Assembly: GCA_028583415.1 (NCBI GenBank)
Contig: CM053270.1
Coordinates: 50,980,663-51,044,662 of the forward strand
DNA length: 64,000 nucleotides
Source of the DNA: Protea cynaroides
Taxonomy: Eukaryota > Streptophyta > Magnoliopsida > Proteales > Proteaceae
Direction: 5' to 3'
A program made the translations under genes and the position numbers. Below, in pieces: positions 56,019 through 64,000 of the stretch. How positions within the stretch are numbered: position 1 is the first letter of the stretch; each line of letters begins with the position of its first letter. The notes below the pieces were generated by a model, which saw only the letters and a program-made list of their open reading frames with translations, made no database searches and was not told the origin of the DNA.

Positions 56019-56663
56019 TTCTCCCACTTGGGTTGCATTAGGTCATTGCTTCAACCATGGATTAGAAAATATTGTGATCACTATAGTTGTCAGGACGACA
56101 AGGCAATTGAGGCCATCTTGGGCGCCTAGGCAACGCCTAGGCGACTAAGGCGTTCCCAGTGTATTTTTTTTTTATTTATAAAATATTAGTGCTATATTAA
56201 TGGTTATATATGCAGTATTCTACATAAATAATCAACATTTAAAACATAACTTCATTAATATGGGAAAACCAACAAGACAACAATAAAGAATAAAGTATAG
56301 AAAAATCAACAAAGCAATAAATAATGAATAAAGTATAGGACATAAAGAAACATATTTACAATAAACAAAAAATCACAAATCAATAAAGTAAGAACTTAGA
56401 ATTTAGAACATCGTAGCATATAAGTAAGAAGCAAGACTACAAAGAGGAAGACTATAATGTTACTTATCTCTATGATGCCAAAATAAATGCTTGTGCTTCT
56501 ATTCTTCTAAAAGTAATAAATCCTGCAATAAAAATATATGCAACAAAATTGCAAGAAAGAAATTCTCATATATCTAAAATTATCCTAGGCACTAGACAAT
56601 GCAATAAGAAATAATAACTCAATAAAAATCTACATCCAAATTCAAAAAATTCTATAAGTTAAA

Positions 56664-59360
56664 TCAATTATCAAATAAACTATTGTCTATTGCACGTTCT
56701 TGCTCCTCCCCTCCACTATGATCCTCATGCCTCTGTCCAAAGTCATCTTCATCATCATTAACAGTAACATCTTCCACTTCTTGATCTTCATGATCTGACT
56801 CATCTTCAATTGAACCCCTCCTCCTCCTCACACGGCGTGTGTAGTGGATATTGCTTCCAGAAGTTTGGGCTCTTGTTACTCTATTGTGTCTCTCAATACA
56901 TGCTGACGCTCCAACTGCTCTATCTACATTAGCCCATGTGAGATCATCATGGATGATATCCTCCTCTTCTTGGCCGATCATCCACTCACAACTCTAGTCC
57001 AATTCATCTAAGAGCAGGGATCATAATTCTGGTTTTGTTCAGGCATTTCATTAAATCTTGCTTGAAGGCGTTTATTATATTGCATGTATACTAGATCATT
57101 GAGGCGTTGATGCTCTAGCCTGTTCCTCTTCTTGGTGTGTATCTGAATTTATAAACAATACAGATTATGTCATTCTTCTCTAAAAGAATAAAACTAGTAC
57201 ATAATAAAGAAATAAAATATTTACAAAATAAAAAATTGTAGTTAGTTAGTACTTACAAACTCAAATGTACTCTAGTTACGTTCACAACCAGAAGAAGAGC
57301 AATACAAGTTTAGAAAGAGGTATGCAATATTTGTAAGTTCAGGGGTGTTACATCCATGACTAGTCCACCATTTGACTACAAGTACAAAGTATAACATACA
57401 ATAAATTATAAAGCTAAAACTTAAACAATAACCACTGAATTGAACTTTTTAAATTAAAAAAAATTACTTACGAGGACTAAAGATAGCTCATTGTCTAATT
57501 GCGGGTGCACTTGCAAATATGCCTCGAACAAGTGAATAAGAAGTTGCCTGATCCATAATTTTGTCTTGCACATTTATGTCAAGCACCATTCTTTCGACTA
57601 CTTTATTGAATGCATGCTGAAATTTCCCTAGGATTTCTCTTTTCCTTATCGCATTAGACTCATCATCAATATATTTATGGAATTTCCCAAGATTAAGAAA
57701 TAATGCAGCAAGATATAGAGGCTGCCCCATCTTACACTCCCAACGGCTATCAATGATGTCGGTCACTTTCTTCCATAATCTTCCTTGATCACCGAAATGT
57801 TCTTTTTTTTTTTGGCCTCTTTTATTGCCAAGTATATTTCTGGTATAACAGACTTCTCATCCCCATCTACAATCCTCAATACAGCTACAATAGGCGTCGA
57901 TGCTTTCGAGCAATCTTGTGCACGATTCCAAAACTGGACAGAAAGCAATGTATCAGCCACTTGTTTTCTTGTCTCTGTCTTTGTTAAATTGCTTCTTGTC
58001 CAATCATTTGAAACAAATAATTGCTTCAAAGTATCCCTATGTTTCAACAAACTCTGAAGTGTTAGAAATGCTGTTGCAAATCTGGTTATTCTAGCTCTTA
58101 ATAAGATCTTGACCACCAGTTTTAGCATTCATAGCATCAAGTAGACGGGTGTGTCTATAAATAAAAGTTGTCACTTTTCTACCCTTGACTATTGAACTCT
58201 TAAATTCATTCATATTTCCCACTTCTTCCAACATAAGGTCAAGACAGTAAGCTGCACAAGGTGTCCAATATAGGGTAGTCCTCTTCTCCATGAGTGTTTT
58301 AGTAGCTGATTTATAATAGGCTGCATTGTTTGTAATCACTTGGATCACATTTTCTTCTTCAATCTCTTAAATTTTATCATCTAGTAATTTGAACAACATG
58401 TCAGCATCCTGAATATGTTGAGATGCATCAACAGATCCAAGAAAGAATGTCCCTTCTAGATAGTTAACAAGAAAATTAATCAAATGTCTTCATCTTTTAT
58501 CTGTTCATCCATTAGACATCAGGGTGCAACCATACTGTTTATAGTACACTTCATGCTGTTTTTTCATTTCTGTAATTTTTTTCTTTTTCAGACATCAATA
58601 AAGGCACTCTCACCTCATGATAGCTTGGAGGCCTGTACCCTTACGCGGCCTGAGCAATGGATTCAACCATTATCTCAAAGCTTTTGGACTTTAACAACAT
58701 TAAAAGGAATCCCACACTCATACAATTTTCTTTTTCTGCTAAGGTGATAGAAACCGATTGTGCAATGTTAGCTTGCATTGACTCCTTCATTTTCTGATGT
58801 CTCTCACTAACAACTTTTTCAGGAGCTTTCCTCACATAAGTATTTATTGGATCTCTTGATTGTCGGAGAAAAACTTGCTTTCTTTTAGAAGCTGTTCCAA
58901 AGCTTGGACTTTGAATAGTTCTAGATTCTTGAGATGTTGGGGGGGGGGGGGGGAGGCAAATTCCCTTCCGTATCCTCAGTAGGTATATCCAAATCATTAT
59001 TATGAGCATGATCATCTAAATCATCTATCCTCCTCATCTGATTCTTTGCTATGTATTGTTGCATTTCTCTTGATATCTCCGCAGATACCTTACTACACTT
59101 AGTTGCATCACCAAAACCACCTACCAAGTGTTGCTTCAATTTTTTGATCCCCTGGTTCAAGTCTCTACCACATAGAATACATCGAATTATATTTTTATTT
59201 GCCAAATCTGGCCAATGTCCATACTTCCAGCCAGGATCTTTTGATTTAGCCTTCCTGCTTGGATCTTTACTAGGATCACAGTTTGCAATACTTGGTGTAG
59301 AATTACTACCAGTGGGAGGATCTATATTCACACTAATGATGCACAATGCACAAATAGAAA
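56664..59360 (-). pseudogene. hAT transposase (BED finger, DUF659, dimerisation domain), decayed
   Basis: In order on the minus strand: BED zinc finger (DPGWKYGHWPDL ... IRCILCGRDLNQGIKKLKQH ... KC, about 59250-59110). Next a proline run from a G17 homopolymer at about 58937-58953. Then DUF659 pieces (58490-58640, several stops) and VITNNAAYYKSATK with TLYWTPCAAYCLDLMLEEVG (58348-58091). Then ITRFATAFLTLQSL and RIVDGDEK (58128-57763) and WECKMGQPLYLAALFLN (57766-57488). Last is the hAT dimerisation domain CSSSGCERN-STFEF with a TAG (57272-57274) where Trp is expected. A phase-0 intron 57143-57256 (GTAAGT..TTCAG) precedes HTKKRNRLEHQRLNDL. An acidic tail ends at 56664. Several stops and shifts: not functional. 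Confidence 0.88.
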
Positions 59361-59924
59361 TATACAACATAAACATTGAACATACAACAACATGAACTCA
59401 CATGTTAACAAGTTACACAACATTTAACTGGCAATAACATTAAGTCATTAACATTTAATGCTCAGCATGAATCAGAATTTAATAGCAGTAATGAAACATA
59501 ATGACCCTTCCCAAACATAATATTTAAAATCGGAAAACCAAGGGTGGGGACAAGATCATAATCTCTACTAATTCTGAATGCTAGTAATACCACATTCTTG
59601 GATCCTAATCTCAACACCACCACCCTTAACTAGTTCTTAAAATTTTGCAATGGTTAGCAACAGATAGGCAGACAAAAATATTTAAGTACGACAACAAAGT
59701 GTTAAGGTCTTAACTTCTAAGACTCTAAATATGCATCCAGTCTAGAAAATCACTAGATTCACTATTGAATCCCCTAAAAATGATTCATAACCAATTGCTA
59801 AATCCCAACTGAAAAAATTCATCTCAAAACAACTGACATGCCAGCATTAATAAAGTATAAGGAAAAAAAAGAAAAGAAAAAAGAACCGACTATGGAGAGA
59901 AGCCAGTGAGAGTAAAAACAGAGC

Positions 59925-60400
59925 CTGTCGACTCAGACACTTGATAGTTGACATTCAGAAAAAAAAAAAAGTCGACATTCAAACAAAAAATAAGTTGCAG
60001 AAGAAACGAAGGTGAGTAGAGAAGAAGAAGAAGAAGGATTAAAAAAAAAAACAAAAAATTTGGTCATTTGAAACTTCAAACAAAATTTGCTTTGTAGAAG
60101 AAAATGATGACATTCAAAAAAAGTTTTTTTCGGCAGAAAAGAAGAAGAAGAAGAAGAAGAAGAAGAAGAAGAAGGGAGTCTGAGACTTTGACAGTTGACA
60201 CTCGACATTCTAAAAAAAAAAAAAAAGTCGACATTCTTTTTTCGAGTCTCGATAGAGAAGAAGAAGAAGGAGAAGGAAGAGAAGAAGAAGAAGAAGGGAG
60301 TTTGACAGTTGACATTCGACATTTAAAAAAAAAAATCGACATTCTTTTTTCGATAGAGAAGAAGAACAAGAAGAAATAGACATTCAACATTGAAAATCGA
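59925..60400. repeat. GAA-rich minisatellite in hAT 5' region
   Basis: Three degenerate copies of a unit containing TTGACAGTTGACATTCGACATT, a poly-A run, TCGACATTCTTTTTTCGA and a (GAA)n run lie at about 59935-60030, 60165-60255 and 60290-60370. Long Arg/Glu- or Ser/Phe-rich frames on both strands (59933-60552) are caused by the GAA runs. A GAAATAC/CAGGTAAG-like donor near 60430 (minus) may mark the first intron of the transposase gene. Confidence 0.7.
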
Positions 60401-60725
60401 TAACAAAATAAACCTAAAATACTATTTCTTACCTGAAATACGACCGTTGAAATGGGAATAATACTGCCAGAGACTCGAAACTGAACCGTCCTTGACTCGT
60501 CAGAGACTCGGAAGAGGAAGAGTAGGAGAGGAAGACACCGTCCCTGACTCACGAGTTTGGAGAGAGAGAAATGAGAAGCCCTAATTGAGTTTCATTCTTT
60601 GAACAATATTCTCAAATCGTTCCGAGAATACTCTACGATTTGAGAATATTCTTTATTCTACTTTTTTTTTTGGTGTTTATTCCACATGTCACGTTTTTTT
60701 TTATTGTTTTGAGAACCACATGTGA

Positions 60726-62882
60726 TGTCACAGCCTAATTCTGGCTGAACCAGAAGTGTGTGTGAACCGTCACCAAACCAGCGGTTCACACCAGGATCTC
60801 AATAAGACCGTCTCCACTAACACAAACCATTGCACATAACCACAATCAGAATATAAATAAATACAGCAGAAGTCTTAAATTAAATGAACTGAGTTTTCTA
60901 TTGATAAATGAAATAAGTTATTTAATTATTCAAATACCAAAGCATAAATAAATATCCTTACACTGTTTATAAAATCCAACTGAAATAAATAAAATAAATT
61001 AAAATCATCCTAGAGGTACACGCAGTAAGGGCACTCGCATGAAGCGTCATGCTCGTCCTCCCCTGCTTGCATTTCCAGGGCAGCAACTCTTCCATATACT
61101 GGAGCATCCACGTAGTCCTCCACAGTGTAACCTGCATCAACATTTAAAAAATAGTGTACACAAGGGTGAGCTCACAACTTAGCTCAGTAAGAAAATCAGT
61201 TAATGCAACAAATAACATGCATGAATAATATTCACATTATGGTCTGGTTTTAAGTTTGCAATATGCTATAGAAGGGATTGGCGGGCATCACACCTCTATA
61301 ATGGATCAAACACCACTGTCGTCCCACATGCACCCATCATTGAATAGAGATAGAGCTAAAGTGTCCGGATCACACGCCGCCAACACTTCCCCTGATGCCC
61401 TACCCATACCAATACGTAAGCCCCTATTGGCGAGGGTTTGTGAACTGGGCTTGCAACTAACCAATCATATATGTCATCACAGTAGGCCCTATCCCAACAC
61501 AGTACCCTACGGCATAGAGATAGGGCTCGAGTTTAGTGGTCAGGTCGGAGACCACAGTGCCACTTCCTCCCCCTGATACCCTATCCGCATCAAGCATGCT
61601 AAGACAAAAGCGATACGAAAAGGTGCTAGTGTGAGGAATGATCCAAGACCCCAGGCCCTTCCCATTCCACACACCAACGAAAACAATCACATGCCTAACA
61701 CACAAACCTAGTATAGCGAGTATGCATGAACAATATAATAATTGAAAGTAAAGATGACATGTGAGTATGCACAAACACCATTCCACATAATCATAATTAT
61801 TAACAACGTTTTACTGTTATTAAGTTATTAGGATTTAAGTTCGATTCCCTTACCTGACGCTTGATTGCTAGCTTGCTCCGCGTCACAGATCCAAACTCGT
61901 TATCACAAGGTCTTACACGACGTTAGGGTTGAATTAGAATTAGTTTCTTAGGGTTTACGTTGGTCGAAAACCAATTGGGATTGAGAACACCCTCACAGTG
62001 CATACCGGTCGTAGGTACCGGTTGCATCACTGTGGGGCAAGGTGCGACTGGTATGGTTGACCGGTCCCCCACAGACCAGCTCCCGAAAGGTACCGGTCGC
62101 AGTACCGGTCGCAAATAGTGCAACCGGTATAGTCGACGGGTATGCCTCCGGAAGACCACCATCTTGGTGTTTGCCTTTCGTCGGTCCCCTACTACGGCTG
62201 TTAGGGTTTCTCCTATGCATTGTAGGCCTGAGCAATGAGTTAGGATTGTCTTAAGTTCCATTCAAGTCCTAGTTCCTATGATTTCTTCGCCTAGAATTCG
62301 AATCTAGGGTTTAACGATCAATTAGGGTTTAATGGCAATTTAAGGGATTTTAGATCAATACCTAGCCTCGCCTGGTATTGATCAAGTCATGATCAATCAT
62401 CTATAATGCTTAACTTAGAGAGAAGTTTAAGCACTTGCCGTTGATTCACAACTACGGTGTTCTTCGTTCAACGGCGGCTCCTCTCCCACCTTTCTTAGCT
62501 CCTCCTCTTCTTCGGATCTCCTTCTTCTCTCTAGGGTTTGTGAGAAACAATCAAAGAGGTTTAAGGGTTTAAGGGTTCTTTAAATAGACTAGGTTGGGGT
62601 TTAGGAAGTTTTCCTATGTTAGGAAAGTCCCTAGGCTCGAGATTTGGCAAGTGGGACCCACAGAGATCTGTTTTCGGATCTAACTAGTTTGCATCCTCAG
62701 ACATACCGGTCGACCGGTATATAGACCGGTATGATGACACCGATATGACATTTTTATCAATTTTGGTCCGTTTTCGTACCTGATTGTCAACCGTTCGTCC
62801 CGTCTGACCCGGTGATGATTGGAAGACTTGTTACGATATGAATTAAAGGTTTAGATCGGGTTCATGGAGTGCGGGTTTTACA
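60726..62882 (+). repeat. Solo LTR, 2,157 bp (same family as 45272)
   Basis: Starts TGTCACAGCCTAATTCTGGC, ends GCGGGTTTTACA, flanked by an exact 5-bp duplication TGTGA (60721-60725 and 62883-62887). Alignable with 45272-47424 along most of its length, including GAACCAGAAGTGTG, GGTTCACACCAGGATCTCAA, CCCCTATTGGC and the final GATTGG(A/G)AGACYTGT region. ACCGGT again occurs nine times: six at 62003-62126 and three at 62704-62730. No coding content. Inserted within the hAT element. Confidence 0.92.
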
Positions 62883-62934
62883 TGTGACGTTGGTCAACTT
62901 GGTTTTATTAAAAAAATATATAAAAATAAATAAA

Positions 62935-63200
62935 TTAGATTTATCTTTTAAATATAATATTAGTATTTTTATTTGTTACATAACTTACATAAGTATAATT
63001 ATAAAAATAAATTTTGATTATTATATAAGTATTGTTACATAAGTATAGTAATAAAAATAAATAACTTAGAATTAACTTTTGATTATTATATAAGTATTGT
63101 TACATAAGTATAGTTATAAAAATAAATAACTTAGATTTATCTTTTGATTATTATATAATTATTGTTACATAAGTTTAATAATAATAAATTAATAATATAA
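62935..63200 (+). repeat. 65-bp AT-rich minisatellite
   Basis: TTTTGATTATTATATAAGTA followed by TTGTTACATAAGTATAG starts at 63012, 63077 and 63142 (step 65), with a degenerate first copy at about 62950. Four copies in all. Confidence 0.85.
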
Positions 63201-63314
63201 TCATCTATGCTTTACCAAAAAAAAATAGTATCTATTATCTAATTGTCTATGCTATTAGCCTATCACTAATGAATTAATAATTTAATGTGAGTAGTGGGTA
63301 TACATTTATTTAAT

Positions 63315-63317
63315 ATA

Positions 63318-63386
<69 letters not shown>
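63315..63386. repeat. (TA)n microsatellite
   Basis: About 34 AT units between two copies of an ATTTATTTAAT motif. Confidence 0.92.
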
Positions 63387-63389
<3 letters not shown>

Positions 63390-63757
63390 TACATTTATTT
63401 AATCCTTAAGGTCATGCCAATCCCACAAGCTTGAATCTTACACGACGCAAATTAGGTAACGAGAAATGGTATTGCGAATAAAGGCCCTCATGGTTATAGT
63501 TGTATTTCCCTTTGTAGCTATCATTTTTTGTTGTTGCTGGATTAGATCAATTATCGCCATATGTGTTGGAATTTGGAATTAAAAAAAAAAATTGAATGTG
63601 AAGGTGATTAAGGTAAACCTAGATCATGTCATTGGATTATTATTATTTATGGTAGTGCTCCCAACGCACTAGATATTTATATACTTATATATATGAGTAC
63701 GATTATTTACGGTCATGCCAACCCCGCAAGCTTGAATCTCTCGCGACGCAAATTAGG
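63384..63757 (+). repeat. Pair of about 70-bp direct repeats
   Basis: 63384-63455 and 63690-63757 share TATATGAGTAC, GGTCATGCCAA, CAAGCTTGAATCT and CGACGCAAATTAGGTA with a few changes, 305 bp apart. The function is unknown. They could mark the ends of a lost or small element between them. Confidence 0.7.
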
Positions 63758-64000
63758 TAGTGAAATATGTTCTATTAGGGAACGTAATAACGTGTGGCCG
63801 ATAAAAGTGGATGGTTGAAATTGAATTGCAAGTAAACGGAAACTTTAAGGGGACAGCCTTATCCCCATAACCTTTTTATTAATGTTTTATAATTTATACA
63901 CAAACTTTTACCAAAAAATAAAAAAATTCAATCATAAGCAATTAGGCGGTTGCCCAGGCACTCTGGGCATGCAAGGTGCCCTAGGCGATGCCTAGACGAC

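Larger units (their letters stand above)
56091..64000 (-). mobile_element. hAT element with transposase gene (runs off the right edge)
   Basis: Left end CAGGACGACAAGGCAATTG at 56091, then subterminal GGCGCCTAGGCAACGCCTAG at 56129. The window's last bases carry the same motif family (GTGCCCTAGGCGATGCCTAG, ending ..ACGAC), as expected for the opposite subterminal region. Between them lies a minus-strand hAT transposase gene (56664-59360). The element has been enlarged by a solo LTR (60726-62882). Expected 8-bp target duplication: ATAGTTGT (56083-56090); the partner would be just right of this window. Confidence 0.75.

Noticed and set aside
59933..60552. Ser-rich minus frames and Arg/Glu-rich plus frame
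   Set aside because: Produced by (GAA)n and poly-A runs in a minisatellite.

Overview
The window is nuclear DNA of a flowering plant. It is dominated by nested, mostly decayed transposable elements: plant Copia, Gypsy, MULE, hAT, CACTA and SINE types. It also carries one mitochondrial fragment and one plant-type intron-containing nuclear gene. I cannot name the species. A 500-base run of N (10511-11010) is an assembly gap.

Layout. 1-676: the 3' end and LTR of a Copia element that entered from the left. 677-17900: an Ale-like Copia element (Copia A) whose pol gene is cut three times: by that LTR, by a 958-bp hAT relic with 8-bp target duplication (1475-2432), and by a nest of two head-to-head Sirevirus-type elements (about 2802-15963). 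The plus-strand Sirevirus has gag-pol; the minus-strand one has a gag-like region only. The minus-strand element keeps the multiple polypurine tracts typical of Sireviruses. 18128-19766: a long-TIR element carrying a 21-bp minisatellite. 19749-20650: a Gypsy RNase H relic. About 20660-21430: mitochondrial DNA including 34 codons of cob. 22324-32884: a Tork-like Copia (Copia B) split by a 5,488-bp non-coding unit with TG/CA ends and a TCTGT target duplication.

33392-35552 is the only gene that looks intact: a two-exon cupin protein with a probable plastid transit peptide. Right of it lies a field of smaller elements: a 242-bp MULE-type MITE, a possible 3-kb solo LTR, and a Pack-MULE carrying the 3' part of a UDP-glycosyltransferase gene with a 9-bp target duplication. 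Next come a second MULE broken by a 2.15-kb solo LTR, a TIR-flanked segment holding exon 1 of a plastid glutathione peroxidase gene, a truncated SINE with a 20-bp target duplication, a CACTA 5' end and a 435-bp foldback element. From 56091 to the right edge runs a hAT element with a decayed BED-finger transposase gene. It carries a second solo LTR of the same family as the one at 45272.

The functional content is therefore mainly the cupin gene. The rest records insertion history, which is unusually readable because many target-site duplications survive. The most interesting items are the two gene-capture loci, the paired solo LTRs with conserved ACCGGT clusters, the gag-only Sirevirus and the mitochondrial insert next to a Gypsy relic.
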